Part shown: piece by piece, positions 7,752-15,596 of the stretch
How positions within the stretch are numbered: position 1 is the stretch's first letter
Layout: every line of letters begins with the position of its first letter
Source: JAISFI01 sp031552335
GTDB taxonomy: Bacteria; Bacteroidota; Bacteroidia; Bacteroidales; Azobacteroidaceae
Length of the DNA stretch: 30,238 bases
Assembly: GCA_031552335.1 (NCBI GenBank)
Contig: JAVBMQ010000053.1
Location: 1 to 30,238 of the forward strand
Direction: 5' to 3'
Notes under the pieces: generated by a model
Database searches by the model: none
What the model saw: only the letters and a program-made list of their open reading frames with translations
Told to the model about the DNA's origin: nothing
Made by a program: the position numbers and the translations under genes

Positions 7752-8118
7752 CTATTTTTTTCTTATTCAATTTCAGCAGAAATCTGGTTTCCAATACCGA
7801 ATAAACCATATGAAACAATCCTATGGTGATAACGAAACTCAATATATTTATTTTCACAAAAACAATATAAACAATCAACATCAGCAAGGCGCCGAACAGT
7901 TTCACCATTTTCAGTACCAAATGTACATACATGGGAAAACCTTTCTTTTTATCAGAGGCAGTTATACCATACAATAAACCTGCATTTAACAAATAGAAAA
8001 CCGGAATCATCCAATACAACGAAGGCTTGTATTGAGGACATAGCCAGTGAAATACAAGATATCCCGCTATACCCAATACAACTATTGATGCACCCAGAAT
8101 TCGTCCGTCTTTTTCCAT
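7738..8118 (-). CDS. Four-helix membrane protein of the ATP synthase operon (AtpI-like position)
   Basis: 126 codons. Four hydrophobic segments are seen at about 8-28, 33-53, 63-88 and 92-113, with a lysine-rich tail (LKLNKKKIDEAK). It lies between atpC and atpB. Length and helix number match the AtpI assembly factor of other bacteria, but no AtpI motif is recognised, so this is analogy by position and topology, not homology. It overlaps atpC by 37 bp and atpB by 14 bp, indicating tight translational coupling and a real gene. A role in c-ring or a-subunit assembly, or in ion supply, is inferred from context only. Confidence 0.85.
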   Translation of the reverse strand: MEKDGRILGASIVVLGIAGYLVFHWLCPQYKPSLYWMIPVFYLLNAGLLYGITASDKKKGFPMYVHLVLKMVKLFGALLMLIVYIVFVKINILSFVITIGLFHMVYSVLETRFLLKLNKKKIDEAK

Positions 8119-8369
8119 ATATCCGCAGCCAATCCGTCAATACAAACAGTCACCACATTATTTTTCATTTCAACAAAACCACCGGCTATTTTCAACTCCA
8201 CATCTTCATTATTGGGTTCGCGGTAGAGCAACTTGCCCTGTTCCAATGCAGAAATTATCGGAGCATGTCCCGGCAATATGGAAAAACCACCAGATACACC
8301 AGGCAGAGTAACCAACACCACTTCCCCAGAGAAAAGTATTTCTTCCGGTGATATAATTTCCAGCTTCAT
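8082..8369 (-). CDS. atpC: F1 ATP synthase subunit epsilon, short form
   Basis: 95 codons. Only the N-terminal beta-sandwich of epsilon is present: MKLEIISPEEILFSGEVVLVTLPGVSGGFSILPGHAPII aligns with the family pattern (split here over residues 1-39), then AGGFVEMKNNVVTVCIDG. The C-terminal helical hairpin that inhibits ATP hydrolysis in E. coli and Bacillus (subunit about 130-140 residues) is missing. The ATG overlaps the atpD stop by one base (TAATG), and the 3' end overlaps the next gene by 37 bp. Loss of the inhibitory domain means hydrolysis must be restrained some other way, if at all. Confidence 0.93.
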   Translation of the reverse strand: MKLEIISPEEILFSGEVVLVTLPGVSGGFSILPGHAPIISALEQGKLLYREPNNEDVELKIAGGFVEMKNNVVTVCIDGLAADIWKKTDEFWVHQ

Positions 8370-9868
8370 TATTTATTTCTCTGTAATTTAGCTGCTTTTT
8401 CCCTCACATCTTCAATCGTACCGACATTCAGGAATGCCTGTTCGGGCAAATTATCCACCTCTCCGTCCATAATCATATTGAAACCCTTGATGGTATCTTC
8501 TATCGGCACCATTACTCCCGGCACACCGGAAAAGGCTTCTGCCATAAAAAACGGTTGAGAAAGGAAACGTTGCACACGGCGAGCACGGTTCACCACTAAT
8601 TTATCAGAATCGGAAAGTTCTTCCATACCAAGGATAGCAATGATATCCTGCAACTCCTTATATCGTTGTAACAATTGTTTTACCCGTTGAGCCGTGTGAT
8701 AATGTTCTTCTCCGATCACATTGGGATCCAGGATACGGGAAGAAGAACTCAGCGGATCTACTGCCGGATAAATACCTAATTCCGAGATTTTACGATCCAA
8801 TACGGTAGTCGCATCCAGGTGAGAAAATGTTGTTGCCGGAGCTGGGTCAGTCAAGTCATCAGCCGGCACATAAACAGCCTGAATGGAAGTAATAGACCCG
8901 TCTTTGGTCGAAGTAATGCGTTCCTGCATCAGACCCATTTCTGTTGCCAGGGTAGGCTGATACCCTACAGCAGAAGGCATACGTCCCAATAATGCAGACA
9001 CCTCTGAACCGGCTTGAGTAAAACGGAAAATATTATCTATAAAAAAGAGGATATCCCGGCCGCCACCACCCATATCACGGAACGACTCGGCAATAGTTAA
9101 TCCTGACAACGCAACGGAAGAACGTGCTCCAGGAGGTTCATTCATCTGACCGAAAACCAAAGTAGCCTGAGATTTTGCCAATTCGTCATAATCGATTTTC
9201 GACAAATCCCATTCTCCTTTTTCCATGGATTTTTTGAACTCTTCTCCATAGCGGATGACATTGGATTCAATCATTTCCCGAAGCAGGTCATTCCCTTCAC
9301 GGGTACGTTCTCCAACACCGGCAAATACAGAGAATCCGTTATGTTTTTTTGCAATATTATTAATTAGCTCCATAATCAGCACAGTCTTGCCTACTCCGGC
9401 ACCGCCGAAAAGACCAATCTTTCCCCCTTTCAGATAAGGAGCCAGCAGGTCTATCACTTTTATTCCGGTAAACAATACTTCTGTAGATGTAGAAAGGTCT
9501 TCAAATTTAGGAGGATCTCTATGAATAGGAGCTGTATGATCATAATTGAGAGGTTTCATTCCATCAATAGCATCTCCTATCACATTCAACAAACGACCCT
9601 TAACCTGATCTCCAACAGGCATGGAAATGGGAGCTCCCTGATTTTCAACAGCCACTCCTCGTTGTACACCATCAGTAGAATCCATAGCAACAGCACGTAC
9701 CGTATTTTCTCCGATATGCTGCTGAACTTCCAAAACCAATGACTTTCCATCTTTACGATCAAGTTTTACAGCTTCCCGGATTCTGGGAAGATCTTTACCG
9801 CCTTTGTCGTAAGTTATATCCACTACGGGACCAATGACTTGAGAAATAAAACCTTTTTTTTCAGACAT
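8369..9868 (-). CDS. atpD: F1 ATP synthase subunit beta (catalytic)
   Basis: 499 codons. The Walker A loop GGAGVGKT is at 155-162 and the catalytic glutamate is E187 in GVGERTREGNDL. The DELSEED-region equivalent is EELSDSDK with the preceding QDIIAILGM. The protein is about 40 residues longer than E. coli beta, mainly because of an acidic/Lys-rich insert of about 26 residues (roughly 205-232, containing EKGEWDLSKIDYDELAKS) between SNVI and the LVFGQMNEPPGARS segment, and of extra glycines in FRDMGGGGRDILFFIDNI. It is the first gene of the ATP synthase operon; the promoter lies at 9941-9972, leaving a leader of about 65 bases. Confidence 0.98.
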   Translation of the reverse strand: MSEKKGFISQVIGPVVDITYDKGGKDLPRIREAVKLDRKDGKSLVLEVQQHIGENTVRAVAMDSTDGVQRGVAVENQGAPISMPVGDQVKGRLLNVIGDAIDGMKPLNYDHTAPIHRDPPKFEDLSTSTEVLFTGIKVIDLLAPYLKGGKIGLFGGAGVGKTVLIMELINNIAKKHNGFSVFAGVGERTREGNDLLREMIESNVIRYGEEFKKSMEKGEWDLSKIDYDELAKSQATLVFGQMNEPPGARSSVALSGLTIAESFRDMGGGGRDILFFIDNIFRFTQAGSEVSALLGRMPSAVGYQPTLATEMGLMQERITSTKDGSITSIQAVYVPADDLTDPAPATTFSHLDATTVLDRKISELGIYPAVDPLSSSSRILDPNVIGEEHYHTAQRVKQLLQRYKELQDIIAILGMEELSDSDKLVVNRARRVQRFLSQPFFMAEAFSGVPGVMVPIEDTIKGFNMIMDGEVDNLPEQAFLNVGTIEDVREKAAKLQRNK

Positions 9869-9940
9869 GGTATATGAATTAAAATAAGGAAAATATCAGA
9901 CCTTATCTCTGGTTTATTTTCCATTTTTAAAATTGAAACA

Positions 9941-9972
9941 CAAAGGTAGTGTTTCTTTTAAAAGAAAACAAA
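9941..9972 (-). promoter_or_regulatory. Promoter of the ATP synthase operon
   Basis: The minus strand reads TTTG (9972-9969), 20 bases, then TACCTTTG (9948-9941), an excellent match to the Bacteroidetes -33 TTTG / -7 TAnnTTTG promoter with normal spacing. Transcription would begin around 9935, giving a leader of about 65 bases before atpD. Confidence 0.8.
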
Positions 9973-10022
9973 GAACCGCGAAAAAGAATTAAGGTCTTTT
10001 AATTATTGTTTATCTCTGATGG

Positions 10023-10059
10023 GTCTTTCAATTCACACATATGATTCATATTGAAAGAC
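10023..10059. repeat. Perfect 10-bp inverted repeat, candidate operator
   Basis: gtctttcaat at 10023-10032 is the exact inverse of attgaaagac at 10050-10059, with 17 bases between. It lies between two divergent promoters, where neither side needs a terminator, and is about 60 bp upstream of the plus-strand -7 box. Centre-to-centre spacing of the half-sites is 27 bp. It could be the site for the AraC-type domain of the regulator at 18594-22631; this is inference from position. Confidence 0.5.
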
Positions 10060-10117
10060 AGACCACTTTTTAAACATTGTTGCAACAAAAATAGACATCG
10101 TTTTTTTATTTTGACCA

Positions 10118-10125
10118 TACTTTTG
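10118..10125 (+). promoter_or_regulatory. Putative -7 promoter box of the glycan locus
   Basis: TACTTTTG fits TAnnTTTG and lies 106 bp before the ATG at 10231. No clear TTTG is present 20 bases upstream, as expected for a promoter that depends on an activator. Confidence 0.45.
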
Positions 10126-10230
10126 TCGCTGTATCTGAAAAAACACTGTTCTTCAAAAAAACATGAAAAACAAAAGAATCCAGATAATAAATTATTATTA
10201 ACCTTCCTTTTGGAAATAAAATGTATGTGT

Positions 10231-12288
10231 ATGAAATTAATTCAACTTTCAAAAAATGCAGATTTAAGACATTGTAAAAAATTAATGTTTGTATTAACAT
10301 GTTTCCTTCTTTTAAGTGCCATCTGGACTCCTGCCACAGCAGAATTAATCACAGAGCCTGAAGAAGGAGTAGCTTATTATGTAATCCATTCCAGTGGAAA
10401 TTACCTTACAGATGATAACAACATGGCCCGGATTATTGCTTTTGATGCATCTGCCGATAGTCAAAAATTTATTTTCCGTAAACGCGCTGATTCCGGAGAT
10501 CAGATTCGCTATGATATAGAATGTGTCGGAACTGGCATGTTCATGTATAGAGAAGGCTGGACTACTTTATTTGGCACCGATCCGAATATCAATGAATTAG
10601 ACTCTTATTTCATGTTAACTGCTGTTGATGCTAATTCTATTGTGATCCATTCCAATACGAAAGATTGGAGTAATTATTTAGGAACAGACAGCCAGACCTC
10701 AGGTAGTGATATCTATTCTAACAAAAGCGAGGGATCTTACTGGCATCTGACCAAAGCCGGAGGCGTCAGCATGGAAGAAATCAATGAATTGCTTTCTGAA
10801 GCCGATGCCCTATTGGAAGATGTGGTGATCGGGACAACTCAGGGAACTTATACACAGGCAAATTATGATGCACTGGCAAACACAATCTCGGGATTAAGAA
10901 GTTTATTGGAAAGTTCTCCCTCTCAAGATGTTATTGACCAGGCTGTAACTAATCTAAGAGCAGCAATGGCAACCTTCAAATCGGCCATGAATCCTTTTGC
11001 TTCTGATGATGACAGGACATATATTATTTATTATAAGGATACACAATTAGTTCTGACAATCACTCCTGAAGGAGAAGGCAACCCATACAATAATGCGCAA
11101 CTAATGGATTATGTTCCTGGAACTGCAGAACAAGTTTTCCACTTCTCGCCCGAAGAAGGAAATAAATACAAAATCTATAATGACCTGGATGTCTGGTTGA
11201 AAATTTCCGGAGGATGGGACACTAAATGGGGCGATTTCAGCGAGTCTTCTGTGTTTACCATAGAAACTGTAGATGGAACATACGTACGGATCAAATCCAG
11301 CAACGGATATCTTGGGGCCCAGATAGGAAGTCCTTCCGATATTTATTCAAACTGGGGATCTGAAAACGTATTCAGACTCGTAGAAAAAGCAGATGGAGTT
11401 GACACATCCGTTATAAACGCCAAATTAGCAGAAGCAAACAAAGTCAAAAGTGCATCTCATGTAGGTACAGCTCAAGGACAATACAAACAAGCAGATTATG
11501 ACACTTTTACAAATGCAATCAATACTGCTCAGAATATTGCAGATACATCTGCCGATCAATTAGCCATAAATGGAGCTACTGGTATATTAGATGCTGCTAT
11601 TACAGCTTTCAAAGCAACCATGATCGAATTCGCTCCTGTTGCGGACAAAGAATATTCAGTGTTCCATAAAGTATCTGGCTTAGTATTATCCTTCTATTAT
11701 AATGAAACTGATTATATGGGACATCTGGCTTTGCAAGAATATGAAGAAGGCCTGGGTGAGCAATTAATCATTTGTGATGCTGTTGACGGAGAAGCCGGTA
11801 AATATTATATCAAGAATGCAGATGGTTTCTATCTGTATGCAGATGCCAATGGCTGGGATCTCCGCTGGATGGAAGATTTATCAGAAGAACTGCCCGACAA
11901 TAACATGTTTACATTTAAAACTATAGATGAATCATATTTATTGATTAGTTCGGCCTTGAAACCTAACAATTATTTTGGAATAGATAATGCAACAGTTGGT
12001 TCTGATTTCTTCTATGATAAAAATAATGCTGAAAAAGGATATTTCAGTTTTGTTCCCCAGGGAGGTACCTCTATAGAAACAACTACAGCGAAATCTGTAG
12101 CAATAATTACAGGAAACAGAACGCTCCAAATCAAAGATCTTAAAAACGCAACTATTTCGATCTATACAACTATCGGTCAGTTGATATCTACAGATTCTCA
12201 TGTATATGGAGACTTCAATAAAACTTTGAATTCCGGAATCTATGTTGTCGTAATTGACGGAAAAGCATATAAAGCTTGTGTTAAATAA
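10231..12288 (+). CDS. Secreted repeat-built putative glycan-binding protein (beta modules alternating with FIVAR-like helices)
   Basis: 685 codons from the ATG at 10231 (MKLIQLSKN); ATGs at 10225 and 10285 are alternatives, the latter starting directly at the signal peptide core MFVLTCFLLLSAIWTPATA. The mature protein has the order beta module (about 40-175), FIVAR-like helical module (180-255), beta module (257-389), FIVAR-like module (391-466), beta module (468-612), sorting-like tail (619-685). The helical modules share GTTQGTYTQANYDALANTI and GTAQGQYKQADYDTFTNAI, with Asp-Gln-Ala-rich second helices. The beta modules share Tyr/Trp-rich starts such as GVAYYVIHSSGNYL and a late DIYSN element and resemble ricin-like beta-trefoils. 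The tail (ISIYTTIGQLIS ... LNSGIYVVVIDGKAYKA) is like C-terminal secretion/sorting domains. No catalytic motif is seen; surface glycan binding is inferred from the neighbouring hydrolases. Confidence 0.78.
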   Translation: MKLIQLSKNADLRHCKKLMFVLTCFLLLSAIWTPATAELITEPEEGVAYYVIHSSGNYLTDDNNMARIIAFDASADSQKFIFRKRADSGDQIRYDIECVGTGMFMYREGWTTLFGTDPNINELDSYFMLTAVDANSIVIHSNTKDWSNYLGTDSQTSGSDIYSNKSEGSYWHLTKAGGVSMEEINELLSEADALLEDVVIGTTQGTYTQANYDALANTISGLRSLLESSPSQDVIDQAVTNLRAAMATFKSAMNPFASDDDRTYIIYYKDTQLVLTITPEGEGNPYNNAQLMDYVPGTAEQVFHFSPEEGNKYKIYNDLDVWLKISGGWDTKWGDFSESSVFTIETVDGTYVRIKSSNGYLGAQIGSPSDIYSNWGSENVFRLVEKADGVDTSVINAKLAEANKVKSASHVGTAQGQYKQADYDTFTNAINTAQNIADTSADQLAINGATGILDAAITAFKATMIEFAPVADKEYSVFHKVSGLVLSFYYNETDYMGHLALQEYEEGLGEQLIICDAVDGEAGKYYIKNADGFYLYADANGWDLRWMEDLSEELPDNNMFTFKTIDESYLLISSALKPNNYFGIDNATVGSDFFYDKNNAEKGYFSFVPQGGTSIETTTAKSVAIITGNRTLQIKDLKNATISIYTTIGQLISTDSHVYGDFNKTLNSGIYVVVIDGKAYKACVK

Positions 12289-12297
12289 ATAAAGTTC

Positions 12298-12344
12298 AAC
12301 CGGACACAGGCTGTTCTGTAAACCAGAACAACCTGTGTCCGGTT
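12298..12344 (+). terminator. Strong hairpin between the binding-protein and GH92 genes
   Basis: A perfect 13-bp outer stem (aaccggacacagg with cctgtgtccggtt) surrounds a second 7-bp stem (tgttctg with cagaaca), separated by a C-A mismatch, and a small loop. It starts 10 bp after the stop. Only a short T-rich stretch follows (acttgtttt), so it may be a partial terminator, or an mRNA end that gives the first gene more transcript than the enzymes downstream. Confidence 0.65.
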
Positions 12345-12387
12345 AACTTGTTTTGACTCTATAAAAGATTATCCCATAGTATGTACA

Positions 12388-15300
12388 ATGAATAAAATAA
12401 TCATATTTACCCTTTTCTTTATATTTTTATTTATATCAAACACATTCTCATCCATTATCTTTGAAATAGGAAAAAAAGACGGTCAATCATCCGAATTTGC
12501 CCTTTTCCCAGACAAATATGATCAATATTTGTCTCGTTTCGGCGGAGAGAAAATATTCTATGTGGGATATTCTGAGATACATAAAGATTGGTCCTTTATC
12601 TTACCTGGGCCGCTTGATTCATGGGCTGGCGGAGGATATTGGGCTGGTTTCCACCCCCGACATTTCCCGTCAATCCTGTTCAACTTAGAAAAACAGCCTA
12701 CTGATGGGAATTGTTTATTTTCTTTATTCTTTACAGGAGTCAATGCAGTGGCTCCTGTAAAAATAAGAATTGAAATCAATGGACATCGATTTGAAAAAGA
12801 AATCATCGGTGAAGACACTGACGAAATCATTCATAATCCTAATATCAGAGGAACCGCAAAAGAGGTATGCGTATCCTTTCCTGCAACATGGCTAAATATG
12901 GGCCTAAACACCATTCAACTGGGAACAATTGCAGGTAGCTGGTCTTTATTCGACTGCATCCGCATGGAATGTTCAAAAGAAATGCATTTACAAAAGAATA
13001 GTACATCTACTCTCATACGATCTGTAGAAGCAGCTTCTTTTGAATACAAAGAAAAAAACAATAAACTCATACAGCCCCTATTGGTACATATTTATCAATT
13101 CGGTAATACTCAACAACTTACATTCAAAACGGAAGAAACCGGAGAAATAATCCGGACCATAGAACCTGGAGAAAGCATACAGGAAATACTCATGCCAGCC
13201 ATCCAGCCTGGTAAAAAAGGGAAAAACACCCTTTTATCCATATATCAGTCAGGACAAAAAATTTTTGAGACTTCAGTCAAACGATTTCCTCAACCGCTAC
13301 ATAGCTATTGTGATGATGTAGATTTATTAATGGGCACAGGAAATTCCCGCTGGATGTTTAAACCAGCTTCCACTCTGCCTTTAAGCATGGTACAGATAGC
13401 TCCCGACAACCAGGATGAAATATGGAAGGCCGGTTATGAATACACGATCGAAAATATTATGGGATTCAATCACATCAGTGATTGGACAATGACCGGATTC
13501 CTGATGATGCCAACCAACGGACCTCTTCTCGTGAATCCCGGAAGAGAAGATTTTCCGGATGAAGGTTACCGTTCCCGGATCGATAAAAAATCAGAAAAAG
13601 CACAAATCGGAAAATATTCGGTATACATGACCGACACAAAAATCAAAGCAGAAGTAACTTCTACCAGGCGCGCTGCCATGCAACGTTACATATTTCCCCA
13701 AAGTAAAGATTCACGTGTAATCATCGATATGTTTACGCCCAATGAGTATTTACATAATCTGCTTGACACCAGAATAAGCAAAGTCAGTGATACTGAAATC
13801 GAAGGCTACGCGACCTATTATAATGCATTTACAGGATACTCTTTAGAACAAAACTATACGCTTTATTTTGTACTGCAATTCAGCAAACCCTTTCAGTCAA
13901 TGGGAGGATGGATTAATCGCGAGGTCGAACAAATAAATAACTATCAATGGCTCTGGAAACGATCACACCAATTTGACAGTAAAGAAATTATTTACGAAAA
14001 TATCAATCAGATAAAAGGGAGTGGGGATGCCGGGGTTTTCGTAAATTTCGAAACATTCGGAAATGACTCCATTTTAGTCCGTTCCGGAATTTCTCTTGTC
14101 GACATGCAAGGTGCCAGAAATAATCTCGAACAGGAAATAACCCAACCTTTTGGATGGAATTTTGAAGCCATTGTAAATAATTCCAGAAATATCTGGGAAA
14201 AATATTTAAGCCGGATAGAAATTGAAACAAACGATTACCTGCAAAAGAAAAAATTCTATACCAATTTTTATCGGGCCTTGGCAGCCAAAGCTATCTGGAG
14301 TGACTTCGACGGAAGATACAGAGATGAAGACGAAAATATCCGCAAACTGGAGAAAGAGGATGATTGTATCATCAGTGGAGAATACTGGAATACATTCTGG
14401 AATCTACAACCTTTTTTCAATCTCATAGTTCCTGAAATATCCCAGAAATGGGCACGCTCTGCGATCGAGCTATATAAAAACAGCGGATGGTTCAACACGG
14501 ATCCGGCCGGCATAGAACATACCGGCGTAATGGTTGCCATGCATCTTATCTCTCAAATACAGGGAGCCTGGAACTCAGGCATCAGGGATTTTGATCTCAG
14601 GGAAGCCTACCCTGGACTCAAAAAAATGTTACTTACTCCTCCAGAAAAATATCCCGGAGGGGGAACTGTCGGAGTGGAAAATTTAGTTCCTTACATGCAA
14701 TATGGTTATATTCCTCAGGGCAAAGGAACTGTTTCAAACACAATGGAATATGCATATGACGACTGGTCTTTGGCTCAGCTGGCAAAAACATTGGGAGAAA
14801 CCGATGATTACATCTATTTCATGAAGCGTTCCTGTAATTGGGAAAACTTAATGGATACCGTCTCCGGATTTATCCGTCCAAAAGATGAAGCCGGAAACTG
14901 GATAGAACCTTTTGATCCTTACCAAACGCCGGGCTTTACAGAAGGCAATGCATTTAACTATACCTGGTTTGCTCCCCATAATCCGGAAAGATTGATTGAA
15001 TTGATGGGCAGGGAACGGTTTGTTTCCCGGCTAAACGAAGCTATGGAAAAATCGTCTCATGCAAATTTCAATGCTGCCGGTGACAATTTCGCCAATTATC
15101 CGATTAACCATGGCAATGAAACTTCCATGGAAGTCGCTTATTTATTTAATTGGGCTAAAGCACCGTGGCTTACCCAGCAATGGATACGCGCCATCCAAGA
15201 GCAATATTACGGAACCACTCCTTACGATGCTTATCCTGGCGACGAAGACCTGGGACAAATGAGTAGTTGGTATATTATGAGTGCTATTGGCTTATTCCAA

Positions 15301-15573
15301 ATGGAAGGAGGGTGCTCCGAAAATCCATTTTATGAATTAGGTTCTCCCCGTTTTCCAAGAATAACGGTTCATCTGGATCAACAATTCAACAGAGGTAAAA
15401 CGTTTATTATTGAAGCAAATAACGCATCTAAAAATGCTAAGTATATCCATTCGGTCAAACTGAACGGACAACCGATCAACTCTTTCAGAATTCCCCAATC
15501 GGAAGTTTTCAAAGGTGGAAAAATGGTTCTTGAGATGAAAGACACACCTAATTATCAATGGGGAATTGAATAA
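12388..15573 (+). CDS. Secreted GH92-type alpha-mannosidase with N-terminal PL4-domain-III-like module
   Basis: 1061 codons. Residues 1-21 are a signal peptide. Residues about 22-196 resemble the carbohydrate-binding domain III of rhamnogalacturonan lyases: IGKKDGQSSEF, then DWSFILPG, then FPATWLNMGLNTIQLGTIAGSWSLFDCIRME. A linker beta domain follows to about 305. The GH92 beta-sandwich begins at 311 (LLMGTGNSRWMFKPASTLPLSMVQIAPD pattern in two parts) and contains GFNHISDWTMTGFLMMPTNGP. The (alpha/alpha)6 catalytic part has FTEGNAFNYTWF, with E852 at the place of the family's catalytic acid, HGNETSMEVAYLFNWAKAPW, and PGDEDLGQMSSWYIMS with D952 and D954 as the paired bases. GH92 enzymes are calcium-dependent exo-alpha-mannosidases; linkage specificity cannot be read here. 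The end (LNGQPI ... GGKMVLEMKDTPNYQWG) is complete and carries no T9SS tail, so it is probably periplasmic or outer-membrane associated. Confidence 0.9.
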   Translation: MNKIIIFTLFFIFLFISNTFSSIIFEIGKKDGQSSEFALFPDKYDQYLSRFGGEKIFYVGYSEIHKDWSFILPGPLDSWAGGGYWAGFHPRHFPSILFNLEKQPTDGNCLFSLFFTGVNAVAPVKIRIEINGHRFEKEIIGEDTDEIIHNPNIRGTAKEVCVSFPATWLNMGLNTIQLGTIAGSWSLFDCIRMECSKEMHLQKNSTSTLIRSVEAASFEYKEKNNKLIQPLLVHIYQFGNTQQLTFKTEETGEIIRTIEPGESIQEILMPAIQPGKKGKNTLLSIYQSGQKIFETSVKRFPQPLHSYCDDVDLLMGTGNSRWMFKPASTLPLSMVQIAPDNQDEIWKAGYEYTIENIMGFNHISDWTMTGFLMMPTNGPLLVNPGREDFPDEGYRSRIDKKSEKAQIGKYSVYMTDTKIKAEVTSTRRAAMQRYIFPQSKDSRVIIDMFTPNEYLHNLLDTRISKVSDTEIEGYATYYNAFTGYSLEQNYTLYFVLQFSKPFQSMGGWINREVEQINNYQWLWKRSHQFDSKEIIYENINQIKGSGDAGVFVNFETFGNDSILVRSGISLVDMQGARNNLEQEITQPFGWNFEAIVNNSRNIWEKYLSRIEIETNDYLQKKKFYTNFYRALAAKAIWSDFDGRYRDEDENIRKLEKEDDCIISGEYWNTFWNLQPFFNLIVPEISQKWARSAIELYKNSGWFNTDPAGIEHTGVMVAMHLISQIQGAWNSGIRDFDLREAYPGLKKMLLTPPEKYPGGGTVGVENLVPYMQYGYIPQGKGTVSNTMEYAYDDWSLAQLAKTLGETDDYIYFMKRSCNWENLMDTVSGFIRPKDEAGNWIEPFDPYQTPGFTEGNAFNYTWFAPHNPERLIELMGRERFVSRLNEAMEKSSHANFNAAGDNFANYPINHGNETSMEVAYLFNWAKAPWLTQQWIRAIQEQYYGTTPYDAYPGDEDLGQMSSWYIMSAIGLFQMEGGCSENPFYELGSPRFPRITVHLDQQFNRGKTFIIEANNASKNAKYIHSVKLNGQPINSFRIPQSEVFKGGKMVLEMKDTPNYQWGIE

Positions 15574-15596
15574 ATAATATTATAAAACGAATCAAT

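Larger units (their letters stand above)
9869..10230. other. Divergent intergenic control region between atpD and the glycan locus
   Basis: These 362 bases contain no convincing gene. From left to right they hold the atp promoter (9941-9972, minus), a perfect 10-bp inverted repeat (10023-10059), a probable -7 box for the plus-strand glycan locus (10118-10125), and about 100 bases of A-rich leader ahead of the ATG at 10231. An open frame does run upstream of 10231 to a TTG at 10051, but it is Lys/Asn/His-rich and contains the inverted repeat and promoter, so it is treated as non-coding. Confidence 0.7.

Noticed and set aside
10051..10230. Upstream extension of the binding-protein frame by 60 codons to a TTG
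   Set aside because: It is Lys-, His- and Asn-rich, has a rare start, would place a second non-signal stretch before a clear signal peptide, and overlaps the inverted repeat and promoter box.
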